From a virus: a stretch of DNA of 20,970 bases. The position numbers and the translations under genes were made by a program. Below the pieces are notes generated by a model, which worked only from the letters and a program-made list of their open reading frames with translations, searched no databases and was not told where the DNA came from. The DNA is taken from IMG/VR virus record IMGVR_UViG_3300010354_007947, positions 1 through 20,970 of that record. One strand, given 5' to 3'. Positions 1-6,725 of the stretch are shown one piece after another; position 1 is the stretch's first letter; every line of letters begins with the position of its first letter.

Positions 1-78
1 CAAGTCACCCAAAGTAAACAATGAAACCAATGAATCATTTGATACTCTACAATTTTTTACTTTTTCAGTATATTTCAT
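1..78 (-). CDS. Probable sugar C-methyltransferase, N-terminal fragment (runs off the window)
   Basis: An open frame starts at the ATG at 78-76 and runs off the left edge after 26 codons. Its start lies one base after the TAA of the upstream epimerase/reductase gene (TAATATG), which suggests translational coupling. The visible residues begin MKYTEKVKNCRVSNDSL and reach a LFTLGDL segment. From memory this looks like the N-terminal putative zinc-binding region of SAM-dependent methyltransferases that act on deoxysugars (Cys, a short spacer, then a leucine-rich LG.. turn). Only one Cys is visible in the fragment, so the metal site cannot be judged. The position after rmlA and a sugar-nucleotide reductase fits a sugar-modifying role. 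The coding call is fairly safe; the function is an inference from 26 residues and context. Confidence 0.55.
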   Translation of the reverse strand, partial: MKYTEKVKNCRVSNDSLVSLFTLGDL

Positions 79-79
79 A

Positions 80-946
80 TTATTCTTTCCAATTTTCTAA
101 ACAATTATCCAATGCTTCATCCACTGTTCTCATTTTAATTCCTACATTTAACAACTTTTGATTACTCATCACACAATTTGAACGTGGTGTTTTTGCAGCG
201 GTCTTATAAAAGTCATCTTCATTGTCAAAAAACTCAAAGGTTCTGTCTTTGGCAATTGTTTTTTGCATCTTTTCAATAACTTGTTTAGTGGTTACAAAAC
301 CGGTATTTGTAACATTATATGTTCCGTATGGAACCTTTTTAACAAGAGTCTGTACACACGCATTAACAAAATCTTGTTTATTAGATATGGAGTTTTCCGC
401 ATCCAGAAGTTTCCTGTAATTCAACATTTTGGACAAATAATTTCGAGGATTGTGTTTTTCTTCAAACGGAATACGTAGTCTCCAAATATAATGATTGCCC
501 CAATTGTGTCGAATAACATCTTCAGCAAGTGCTTTAGTTCCGCTATAAAAACTACAATTGTTTTGTTCAAAACTAAAGTTTGGTCGGTCGTTTTCAGTGA
601 ATGGCATACCATCCGATCTACGTCCTGTATAAATACATCCAGACGATACGTGTCCAAATAAAATTCCGTTATTACGACAAAATATTGATAACATCTCTGG
701 AACTATAACGTTTCCATAAATGGTATTGTGTTTATCAGTTTCACAAGCATCCACATTAGGTTTGCCTGTATATCCTGCACAATTAACTATAGTTGTTAAC
801 TTTAGTGTTTTATGTAATAAATCTAAATGTGTATATGTTAATTCCTTTGTAGGAGTCGAACACGTTCTAACAGGTAGATTGTTTTGAAATAATTGTTTAT
901 TGAATTCTTGTCCAATATAACCAGATGCGCCTAATAATAAAATCAT
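80..946 (-). CDS. NAD(P)-dependent sugar-nucleotide epimerase/reductase (NRS/ER or RmlD type)
   Basis: This is an extended short-chain dehydrogenase of 288 aa. The Rossmann glycine motif GASGYIG is at residues 6-12, and the catalytic YSGTK (Tyr134, Lys138) follows an SSGC segment at 101-104. It therefore reduces or epimerises a nucleotide-activated sugar in the cytoplasm. Beyond RmlD, the segments NCAGYTGKPNVDACE (55-69), NPRNYLSKM (166-174), YNVTNTGFV and TPRSN resemble, from memory, the C-terminal half of plant rhamnose synthases and the bifunctional 3,5-epimerase/4-reductase (NRS/ER) also known in giant viruses. Cys104 and Lys173 sit where that family has residues reported as important for epimerisation. 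It starts 15 nt after rmlA and ends one base before the next gene. No good ribosome binding site precedes the ATG. The family is secure; NRS/ER rather than RmlD is likely but unproven. Confidence 0.8.
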   Translation of the reverse strand: MILLLGASGYIGQEFNKQLFQNNLPVRTCSTPTKELTYTHLDLLHKTLKLTTIVNCAGYTGKPNVDACETDKHNTIYGNVIVPEMLSIFCRNNGILFGHVSSGCIYTGRRSDGMPFTENDRPNFSFEQNNCSFYSGTKALAEDVIRHNWGNHYIWRLRIPFEEKHNPRNYLSKMLNYRKLLDAENSISNKQDFVNACVQTLVKKVPYGTYNVTNTGFVTTKQVIEKMQKTIAKDRTFEFFDNEDDFYKTAAKTPRSNCVMSNQKLLNVGIKMRTVDEALDNCLENWKE

Positions 947-961
947 AACTGTTCATATATA

Positions 962-1804
962 TCATATGACAGATTCTAAATAATTTCTATATTCTGATTT
1001 TGGTGTTTTTTCTATTAATTTAATAAATTGTTTTTGATCTATAAACTCTTGATTTAAACACTCTTCTTCAATACATGCAATTTTACATCCTTGACGGTCT
1101 TGTACAGTTTGTACATAATTACTGGCTTGTCCCAATGTCGTTGGTGACCCAGCGTCCAACCAAACCGTACCTTTTGGCATTTTTACTACATTCAAATTAC
1201 CCTCTTCCATATATCTACGATTGATATCAGTAATTTCATATTCACCACGTTTAGAAGGTTTTAATACTCTAGCATATTCAATTACCTTATTGTCATAGAA
1301 ATATAGGCCAGGAACCGCATATTTGCTTTTAGGCACATTTGGTTTCTCTTCAATAGACAACGCTTTGCCGTTAGAATCAAACTCTACTACACCATATTCT
1401 TTTGGGTTGTTAACCTTATATGCAAATATAACAGCGCCGGTAAAATCAACCTTCATTCGATTGAATCCATGAAACACGTTATCACCCAAAATCAAACAAA
1501 CACTGTCGTTGCCTATAAAGTCTTCGGCAATCAAAAACGATTGTGCAATACCCTCCGGTTTTGGTTGTACCTTATAAGTCAGATTCAATCCTAAATGTTC
1601 ACCATCACCAAATAACTTTTGGTACAATGGAAGAAAATCATATGATGATATGATACAAATATCTTTGATTCCGCAAGAAATTAAGGTTGATAATGGATAG
1701 TATATCATCGGTTTATCATACACTGGCAACAATTGTTTATTAACAACTGTTGTTAGTGGATATAACCTAGATCCCGTTCCTCCTGATAAGATAATACCTT
1801 TCAT
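962..1804 (-). CDS. rmlA: Glucose-1-phosphate thymidylyltransferase
   Basis: RmlA joins dTTP and glucose 1-phosphate to give dTDP-glucose, the entry step to dTDP-deoxysugars such as rhamnose. The 280-aa product begins with the nucleotidyltransferase signature GGTGSRLYPLT (8-18), followed by NKQLLPVYDKPMIYYP (22-37). Further family blocks are LGDNVFHG (106-113, Asp108 a likely metal/sugar ligand), SIEEKP (150-155), EYEITDIN, and WLDAGSP (215-221) with a C-terminal RQG.KIACIEE. The length is close to the usual 290 aa and nothing essential appears missing. The start ATG overlaps the stop of the kinase gene upstream in an ATGA arrangement. The epimerase/reductase gene follows 15 nt later, so this is a sugar-nucleotide operon embedded among phage replication genes. 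No RmlB dehydratase is in the window. Confidence 0.95.
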   Translation of the reverse strand: MKGIILSGGTGSRLYPLTTVVNKQLLPVYDKPMIYYPLSTLISCGIKDICIISSYDFLPLYQKLFGDGEHLGLNLTYKVQPKPEGIAQSFLIAEDFIGNDSVCLILGDNVFHGFNRMKVDFTGAVIFAYKVNNPKEYGVVEFDSNGKALSIEEKPNVPKSKYAVPGLYFYDNKVIEYARVLKPSKRGEYEITDINRRYMEEGNLNVVKMPKGTVWLDAGSPTTLGQASNYVQTVQDRQGCKIACIEEECLNQEFIDQKQFIKLIEKTPKSEYRNYLESVI

Positions 1805-2466
1805 ACTAAAAATATACGTTCATATATAGGTGATATTATCTTATTTAATTGATCATCATTAATTATATCTTGATAAGTTTTACCTTCTGATTTTACATGA
1901 GGCCATTCAACAACAAAATCAGCTTCGGCTTTGACCTTTGGATCATTCCAACGTTCATGATCGTTAGCGGGTTCAACCCAAATCTTTTGATTGGTATTTG
2001 CTATATCACTACGAATACGTCTACCATCTGTAGGAAAGCCATATGTGTATTTTGATATGTGAATCAACTTACCATTCAAGTCATTGTGAATCCAGTATAC
2101 TTCATCTTTGGGATAAAAGTTGTAACGTATGTCAGTTATAAAAACGACATCTGAATTGTCCTTTTCTATATCATCTTGCAATTTTTCTGTCCAATACCGT
2201 CCTTGTGTTTGTTTACGTTTTACATCACCGTACCATACAAGCATTTCTCTAAAAATCTTTTTGTCTTCGGTATCTTCTGTAAATACATCTAGTCCTAACT
2301 TGTCTTTGATAAATTCTTTACAGTCGTTTTTTAAATAATACGCCAAAGCATATGAACTACATGTTTTTTGATATTTTTCCGTGATGATTTTTTTAGAAAT
2401 ATCACAAAATAGATTTTTTCCAGATCTTGCTACTCCTGATATTCCAATATAAAGTTTACTTTTCAT
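1801..2466 (-). CDS. P-loop deoxynucleoside monophosphate kinase-like protein (gp1-like)
   Basis: The 221-aa protein starts with a beta strand and a Walker A loop, GVARSGKN (11-18), of the P-loop kinase type. A DIRYNFYPKDEV segment sits mid-protein, where NMP kinases often have an Asp-x-Arg motif. The layout resembles T4 gp1 and related dNMP kinases, which turn dNMPs into dNDPs for phage DNA synthesis. That role fits a genome carrying its own ribonucleotide reductase. Adenylate-kinase hallmarks are not obvious, so the substrate is open. The ATG overlaps the end of the upstream clamp-loader-like gene by 11 nt, and its own stop overlaps rmlA by 4 nt. A kinase for another small substrate, including a sugar pathway intermediate, cannot be excluded. 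Confidence 0.65.
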   Translation of the reverse strand: MKSKLYIGISGVARSGKNLFCDISKKIITEKYQKTCSSYALAYYLKNDCKEFIKDKLGLDVFTEDTEDKKIFREMLVWYGDVKRKQTQGRYWTEKLQDDIEKDNSDVVFITDIRYNFYPKDEVYWIHNDLNGKLIHISKYTYGFPTDGRRIRSDIANTNQKIWVEPANDHERWNDPKVKAEADFVVEWPHVKSEGKTYQDIINDDQLNKIISPIYERIFLV

Positions 2467-2971
2467 TAGTCATTAATTTTTCTACTTCACCATCTGTCAA
2501 ACCATATGCTTTACATATATTGATCATTTCTTTGATTCCATCGTCTGTTTGACCAAGAATTTCAGAATATTCCTCTGCTTCTGATGATGAACATTCATAC
2601 CAACGTGCTAATAGTGTATAAAACTCGTCATCATACTTGTTCTTACCGGCTTTAATATACTTATGAAACTGATTAGTACGAGGTACTGTCGCAATCAATA
2701 AGGTATAAAAATTTTCAGATGGCATACTGTCTTGATACTTTCCGATATAAGAAAGTGAATCAAGAGCGTTACGATCCATTGATAAAAACTTCATCAACAT
2801 CACATGAGCAAAACTCTTTTTATCAGCATCACTTAATGTTGAAAAGTATTTTGGATTTTGTACACCACGAATGTGGTTAACATGATCAAACAAACCTAAT
2901 GCTTTCGGTACATTACCTTTGTCTGTCGATTCCTTTTTTGACTTCTTTGGTGATAATTTTTTTGTTGCCAT
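2456..2971 (-). CDS. 62: Probable sliding-clamp loader small subunit (gp62-like)
   Basis: The product is 171 aa. After a lysine-rich N-terminus (about residues 1-22) the protein is helical. Its middle reads LLIATVPRTNQFHKYIKAGK, followed by YTLLARWYECSSSEAEEYSEIL. From memory this closely parallels T4 gp62, which has a MAAVPRGKRYGKWAK segment followed by LLAKRYQVNTNDAINYKSIL. gp62 works with gp44 to load the gp45 clamp on DNA. T4 gp62 is 187 aa, so the length fits. No gp44 or gp45 gene is in this window, so the partner must be elsewhere. The ATG lies 59 nt inside the end of the upstream membrane-protein gene, an unusually long overlap; no better start is seen. The call rests on recalled similarity rather than an alignment. 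Confidence 0.6.
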   Translation of the reverse strand: MATKKLSPKKSKKESTDKGNVPKALGLFDHVNHIRGVQNPKYFSTLSDADKKSFAHVMLMKFLSMDRNALDSLSYIGKYQDSMPSENFYTLLIATVPRTNQFHKYIKAGKNKYDDEFYTLLARWYECSSSEAEEYSEILGQTDDGIKEMINICKAYGLTDGEVEKLMTNEK

Positions 2972-3230
2972 TCTTATGGTTTTTATTAATTTCGTTTCTC
3001 AACAGTTTAAGATCTGACAATAACACTTTTTGATTGTTAAGTAAAGTTGTTATAACCTTATTAGTGTTAACTGTATTTTCATCTATAATATTTTTATTGA
3101 TTAGTAACATCTTATCAACCTGTGCCAAACAAAATACCACCAGAATAAATCCCAGTGGTATTAGTGATTGAAACTTATAGGTTAACAAAGATAATACTAC
3201 AAATAATATGAGTATAATCTTTTTAAGCAT
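2913..3230 (-). CDS. Small membrane protein with a cytoplasmic-type coiled tail
   Basis: With the ATG at 3230-3228 the product is 105 aa. The open frame continues upstream only to a TTG, and that stretch overlaps another small gene, so I prefer the ATG. The start MLKKIILILFVVLSLL gives a first hydrophobic segment of about 16 residues. A second (roughly residues 20-40, IPLGFILVVFCLA) follows after a short polar turn. The remainder is polar and lysine/asparagine rich, and could form one long helix (VITTLLNNQKVLLSDLKLLR). A two-segment hairpin in the inner membrane with a charged tail is the likely form. The 3' end overlaps the gp62-like gene by 59 nt and the 5' end overlaps the 48-aa gene by 8 nt. 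No family is recognised; a holin-like or envelope-modifying role is possible but not supported. Confidence 0.6.
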   Translation of the reverse strand: MLKKIILILFVVLSLLTYKFQSLIPLGFILVVFCLAQVDKMLLINKNIIDENTVNTNKVITTLLNNQKVLLSDLKLLRNEINKNHKNGNKKIITKEVKKGIDRQR

Positions 3231-3369
3231 ACTCTTCGTCGTCTTTTCCTGCAAAACGGTTTTTGTCAAATTTCATCGGCTTAGACTTTGTTTTAAACTT
3301 ATCCATCCGATTTTTATTTTTACGTTTACGTTCAAACGAATCCGAATTGTGTCTATAAGTCTTTCCCAT
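3223..3369 (-). CDS. Very small basic protein, 48 aa, unrecognised
   Basis: An ATG at 3369-3367 opens a 48-codon frame ending in TAA at 3225-3223. The product begins MGKTYRHNSDSFERKRKN, continues with clusters of Lys and Arg to about residue 40, and ends in an acidic tail GKDDEEYA. A purine-rich GAGAG stands a few bases before the ATG, a better ribosome binding site than most genes here have. The frame fills the gap between its neighbours exactly, starting 19 nt after one gene and overlapping the next start by 8 nt, as expected of a real phage gene. The charge pattern suggests binding to nucleic acid or to an acidic protein; this is inference. No family is recognised. Confidence 0.6.
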   Translation of the reverse strand: MGKTYRHNSDSFERKRKNKNRMDKFKTKSKPMKFDKNRFAGKDDEEYA

Positions 3370-3388
3370 ACGCTCTCTAATTTAGTGT

Positions 3389-3625
3389 TTACTTCTTAAT
3401 GTTCCGACGAGTACGAACACCCGCAACGTTCTTACTTGCATCAAGCACTTCACGAATTGCTCGAATCTGACGACCGTTAAGATCCAATCGAGTCTTTCCC
3501 GACTGGATTGTCATACGGGTCGCACGATGTGCGCCATTCGTTGGGCCAGCAATATAAGTGTTAATTGCGGCATTCTTCCGTTGAACAAAATACGTCTTAC
3601 GACGTGAATCATTAATTACCTTCAT
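3389..3625 (-). CDS. Small basic protein, 78 aa, unrecognised
   Basis: The product has many Arg and Lys residues (RRKTYFVQRKN near the start, VRTRRNIKK at the end). A central amphipathic stretch, LDLNGRQIRAIREVLDASKN (48-67), reads as a probable helix. This would suit a nucleic-acid-binding protein, but no family motif is recognised. It is the first gene after a clear TTGACT promoter, and AAAGG stands about 13 nt upstream of the ATG. It may therefore be expressed early and lead a transcription unit that continues through the 48-aa gene, the membrane protein, the gp62-like gene, the kinase and the sugar genes. The coding call is supported by tight packing with its neighbours and the promoter/leader arrangement. 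Confidence 0.7.
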   Translation of the reverse strand: MKVINDSRRKTYFVQRKNAAINTYIAGPTNGAHRATRMTIQSGKTRLDLNGRQIRAIREVLDASKNVAGVRTRRNIKK

Positions 3626-3678
3626 ATAACTTTATACCTTTATTTTTTATGTTTCGTTAGTTTTGTACTAACATAGTC

Positions 3679-3706
3679 ATCATACCATAACTAGTTTATT
3701 AGTCAA
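3679..3706 (-). promoter_or_regulatory. Sigma70-type promoter for the 78-aa gene unit
   Basis: On the minus strand TTGACT (3706-3701) is separated by 16 bases from TATGAT (3684-3679). The -35 box overlaps the last Asp codon and the stop of uvsE. A 6-bp inverted repeat, GTTAGT/ACTAAC (3656-3661 with 3667-3672), lies where the transcript should begin. It is one of four exact TTGACT sites with 16-17 base spacers in this window. Confidence 0.55.
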
Positions 3707-4646
3707 CAAAATTCATTTTTTTATTGAACTCATTTTGAAATTTTTCAATAGCGTAATCTTTGGCTTTAAACTCCATTTCCAAGTCCAACGGACAATTGAC
3801 GTTATGAAATTCCTCTGGAAAAGATGTGGCATAATGACCGTGTGCTCGCACATTCTTTTCAGAAGGATCATTGTCACTAAAATGAAACAACGGGATATAT
3901 TGTTGCCATGTATTTTTTGCCATGGCAATTGCATCATCCGCAGTTTGACGACCGGGGTTACATCGAAAGTGTAGATTGTCATACGTAATTGGAATGCCAG
4001 TTTGTTGATATACATGTTCGTACAACTGTTCAACATTCCAACTATTTGGTTTATCTTCGTTTTCCAAAACCAATCTACTCCTCACATTGATTGGAAGATC
4101 GTTGTATACGTCAATAAAACGCTTTGCGATATCTTTTAAGTCCGCTCCTTTGAAGCAATTCATATGAATGTTGATAGGTGCATCATATGATTGAGGAAGT
4201 CCCAGATAATCCATCATCTTTCCATGAGCTTTCAACTCAATAACAGATTTTTGAGCCACATTTGGATTTGCGCTAGCAGGAACGACAAATTGATCAGGAT
4301 GTGTTGAACAACGAATGTTGTGTTGTTTGATGACGGACGCACACAGATCAAATTCACGTTTGATTGTGTCAAAATTGTAAGTAGATTCAATTGAAAGATT
4401 TGCTTCTGGTAGAGTTTCCAGAGGCATCATCCCGCTACTGATACGATAATTCCACTTACGAGAAGCACAATACTCTAGAGTCTTGCGTGTTACAAATACA
4501 TTATTTAGGGTACGATCCGCAACGACACGTTCAGCGTTTACTCGTTCCAATTGAAGGAAACGAGTTTTTGTCATGGTAGATGCTTGAATTCCCTGTTCTT
4601 GAAGTTTGAGGGAAATACAACAGAGTCCGAAACGTAAATTACGCAT
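3699..4646 (-). CDS. uvsE: UV damage endonuclease
   Basis: UvsE/UVDE nicks DNA immediately 5' of UV photoproducts and other lesions, starting an excision repair that needs no photolyase. The 315-aa product is a TIM-barrel metal enzyme of the usual length. Family landmarks are all present: RFGLCCISLKLQ at the N-terminus, SSGMMPL (70-76), HPDQFVVPAS (116-125), NIHMN (159-163), LVLENEDK (192-199), DNLHF (223-227), HFSD (255-258), AHGHY (268-272) and LEMEFKAKD (289-297). These supply the His, Glu and Asp metal ligands. The first ATG is needed for the conserved N-terminus. That ATG lies in the 3' arm of a 10-bp hairpin, so translation may be controlled. The gene ends within a promoter for the next unit. 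Confidence 0.95.
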   Translation of the reverse strand: MRNLRFGLCCISLKLQEQGIQASTMTKTRFLQLERVNAERVVADRTLNNVFVTRKTLEYCASRKWNYRISSGMMPLETLPEANLSIESTYNFDTIKREFDLCASVIKQHNIRCSTHPDQFVVPASANPNVAQKSVIELKAHGKMMDYLGLPQSYDAPINIHMNCFKGADLKDIAKRFIDVYNDLPINVRSRLVLENEDKPNSWNVEQLYEHVYQQTGIPITYDNLHFRCNPGRQTADDAIAMAKNTWQQYIPLFHFSDNDPSEKNVRAHGHYATSFPEEFHNVNCPLDLEMEFKAKDYAIEKFQNEFNKKMNFVD

Positions 4647-4668
4647 GACAAGACTTTATCATGCGTAA
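4639..4668 (-). promoter_or_regulatory. Hairpin over the uvsE start codon, with a 7-codon upstream ORF
   Basis: TTACGCATGA (4639-4648) and TCATGCGTAA (4659-4668) form a perfect 10-bp stem with a 10-base loop. The uvsE ATG (4646-4644) is inside one arm. A second ATG in the other arm (4662-4660) opens a 7-codon frame (MIKSCHA) that stops at 4639, overlapping the uvsE start out of frame. A weak promoter match, TTTACA (4681-4676), 17 bases, TAAAGT (4658-4653), would start transcription in or after the loop and so drop one arm. No T-run follows, so it is not a typical terminator. Confidence 0.5.
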
Positions 4669-4688
4669 AGTTTCGTGTAAAGTATTTT

Positions 4689-4880
4689 TTATGAATATAC
4701 GCTCAATTCACCACGTTTCCATTGAACGCCGTCGTAGACATAAATGTAATTTTCACAAACGATAATCTGTCCAAACGTACCCGCAGTGCTTGGTGTAGGT
4801 GTACAAGAACCCGGATCATTCACAATTAATGTTGTGATTGTCGCAGTTCCCGCTATAATTTCATCACATGTGTCTGCCAT
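4689..4880 (-). CDS. Short protein made of a duplicated virion-type C-terminal module
   Basis: With ATG at 4880-4878 the product is 63 aa; a TTG two codons earlier overlaps the upstream stop and is less likely. It consists almost entirely of a module reading TITTLIVN, a short Pro/Thr linker, STAGTFGQIIVCENYIYVYD and WKRGELSVY. The same module ends the upstream gene, so this looks like a tandem gene duplicate that kept only the module. Similar GTxGQI..D.NYLYV...WKR.AL sequences are, from memory, common in phage tail-fibre and other virion proteins, where they form small beta-rich units. It starts two bases after the upstream stop, so the two are probably made together. A structural role is inferred; the exact virion component is unknown. 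Confidence 0.65.
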   Translation of the reverse strand: MADTCDEIIAGTATITTLIVNDPGSCTPTPSTAGTFGQIIVCENYIYVYDGVQWKRGELSVYS

Positions 4881-4882
4881 AA

Positions 4883-5512
4883 TCAATAATAATTAGAAAG
4901 TTCAAATCGTTTCCATCCGGCACTATCGTAAATATATAAATAATTTTCGCAAACTGAAATTTGTCCATATGTTCCGGCAGTTGATGGAGGACAATCTGTA
5001 ATGCTATCTACAATCAACGTCGTAACTCTTAATGTATTAATTGTAACAGATGCTCCCAAATCACCACAACAATTTGGTAATGGCGATGTTGGAATTGGAT
5101 ATGTAGGAATTATATATGTAACAATAGGTGTTGCACATGGTTGTGAAGGTGCAATTTCACAAATAATACATTCCTGTACGTTAACGCCACGGTTTGCCCA
5201 CGTTTTGTTAGGACTATTATCTGTTTTAATCCAAGTTACATTTCTATTAACTCCTCCATTTAATAATACTTCATATTTCTTACACAGTTTTTCTATCGAA
5301 TTATTGGCATAATTGATAATAGTAAAGTCAGAATCGCCTGGATATTTATATGAAAATACATTTCCTCTCTTTTGAAGAATTGTACCAATCGGACTGGTAA
5401 ATAAGTCATTTGGAGAGTTATCTACGTAAGACGTAGAAGTCACAGTAGTACGTACTGTGACTAAACGATCAATAAACGTATTGAATCTGTTATAAGAAAT
5501 AAAGTCTAACAC
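4883..5512 (-). CDS. Probable virion protein with GTxGQI...WKR module
   Basis: The 209-aa product starts at GTG, with AGGA seven bases upstream, one of the clearest ribosome binding sites here. Residues 1 to about 115 form an unrecognised N-terminal domain that includes SIEKLCKKYEVLLNGG and WIKTDNSPNKTWANRG. A Cys/Pro/Thr-rich linker follows (about 115-150, CIICEIAPSQPCATP onwards). The C-terminus, TINTLRVTTLIVDSITD then STAGTYGQISVCENYLYIYD and WKRFELSNYY, duplicates the protein encoded next door. The general pattern of N-terminal attachment domain, flexible linker and small beta module suits a tail-fibre, head-fibre or neck component. No gene family is recognised, and no other structural genes are nearby. 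Confidence 0.6.
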   Translation of the reverse strand: MLDFISYNRFNTFIDRLVTVRTTVTSTSYVDNSPNDLFTSPIGTILQKRGNVFSYKYPGDSDFTIINYANNSIEKLCKKYEVLLNGGVNRNVTWIKTDNSPNKTWANRGVNVQECIICEIAPSQPCATPIVTYIIPTYPIPTSPLPNCCGDLGASVTINTLRVTTLIVDSITDCPPSTAGTYGQISVCENYLYIYDSAGWKRFELSNYY

Positions 5513-5549
5513 AAAAAAATCCTGTTTCTTGTGCTATATAAATATAAAC

Positions 5550-6725
5550 TTATCTACCAACCTCTTGAAAAAAATTACTCTTAGCGGTGTTATATGACAT
5601 ATCCATTATAGAGTTATAGTACAATACGTCCTTTTTAAGGTTATTTTCCGACTTCAATTTCAAATATCGATCTTTGGCTTTTACTTTCCACCAATCCAAA
5701 ATGGCATTTTTATCATCAGAAAACAACTTTTTCATCACCAATTGGTCTTCATTTACCTTATTTTGTAAGAATTCCTTGGTATTTTCGTAAAAACTACTGT
5801 AATAAACCCCACGTTCATACCCATGAACATAATTTTGAGTTTTAATATTCAATTCTTGAAATATCATGCTTATGACTCGTTGTTTAGCACCTGTTACTGG
5901 TCCAGACACATCGTCCTTTTGTGTCATTTTCTTGATATATTCCTCAGATTTATTCTCCTTGATCCAATCGTGCCATTTCTGATAAACATTGTCGTCTGGC
6001 TTAATGGGTATTTTACCAGTACTTGTGCCACACTTATGCCACCACTTCAAACTATTATACATGCTGTAACTACCATACAAACTAGTCGTAGTCATTCCCA
6101 CCAAAGTTTGATTATAAAGTTTCTTCCAAACATCTCTAACCACAGATGATGTGACCAAACACGCAATCAACTTACCACCTAAAAAGTTATATCCAAACGG
6201 TTGCGTACTCATAATGCAACTTCCAATCGAACTATGCGTCAGTTTACCCTCTTCCAACTTGTTTTTTGGAGTCCATCCAATAAACTTGTCACGATCAGTA
6301 ATAGTAATAACATCACTTGATACAGAAACCGCTCCTAGATACCGTGTACGATCACTATTACCGTCTGTAATAAGAAACTTTAAAAATCTACCCGGCGTTT
6401 GACTAAACTCCATTGTGTGACAAAAGACACGCAACATCAACCAATCCAATTCTTGTTGTTCAGTTTCAACATGAACAACTGTCGGATTAATCATATCCAA
6501 TTCTTTCAAAGTTAATTCTTCATTGTAAATATCAGTTGGCTTCCAGATTTTATACTTGACATCATCTGATCGAGACGCAAAGTTGCGATATTCTCTAACC
6601 TCTTCCCATTTCTTATAAAACGTAGCTTCTTCTACGCTCATAGACTTCAAATAGTTCATATTGTCTATGAACTTTTGTTTTTCCAACTCGTATTCAAACT
6701 CCGGTATATCGAAAAAATTAATCAT
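5550..6725 (-). CDS. DUF4338/DruA-like protein of unknown function
   Basis: The 391-aa product has a central block of RYLGAVSVSSD (128-138), RDKFIGW (145-151), HSSIGSCIMSTQPFG (164-178), GGKLIACLVTSSVVRDVW (183-200) and TTSLYG...LKWWHKCGTSTGK (213-238). The order and spacing recall, from memory, the DUF4338 domain of DruA, a component of the Druantia antiphage system, with its YLG, RD.(Y/F)IGW, L(A/G)..LL...W and YG/G.T.G segments. The N-terminal 100 and C-terminal 150 residues are helical and charged, with no recognised motif. The biochemical role of this domain is unknown. The gene overlaps the stop of the 90-aa gene upstream (ATGA), so they are likely coupled. The assignment is moderate; an unrelated phage enzyme with a similar core is possible. 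Confidence 0.5.
   Translation of the reverse strand: MINFFDIPEFEYELEKQKFIDNMNYLKSMSVEEATFYKKWEEVREYRNFASRSDDVKYKIWKPTDIYNEELTLKELDMINPTVVHVETEQQELDWLMLRVFCHTMEFSQTPGRFLKFLITDGNSDRTRYLGAVSVSSDVITITDRDKFIGWTPKNKLEEGKLTHSSIGSCIMSTQPFGYNFLGGKLIACLVTSSVVRDVWKKLYNQTLVGMTTTSLYGSYSMYNSLKWWHKCGTSTGKIPIKPDDNVYQKWHDWIKENKSEEYIKKMTQKDDVSGPVTGAKQRVISMIFQELNIKTQNYVHGYERGVYYSSFYENTKEFLQNKVNEDQLVMKKLFSDDKNAILDWWKVKAKDRYLKLKSENNLKKDVLYYNSIMDMSYNTAKSNFFQEVGR

Noticed and set aside
951-1830. Recurring TATATATGAAC before rmlA and the epimerase/reductase gene, with a variant near 7017
   Set aside because: The copy at 951-960 is too close to the ATG to serve as a promoter; likely AT-rich coincidence.
4639-4668. 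Hairpin before uvsE as a terminator of the preceding gene
   Set aside because: No T-run follows on the minus strand and the stem contains the uvsE start codon.
5537-5544. TATAAATA, the T4 late promoter sequence, on the plus strand (also at 11673-11680 and about 4934-4941)
   Set aside because: These point against all genes; in DNA this AT-rich several copies are expected by chance.
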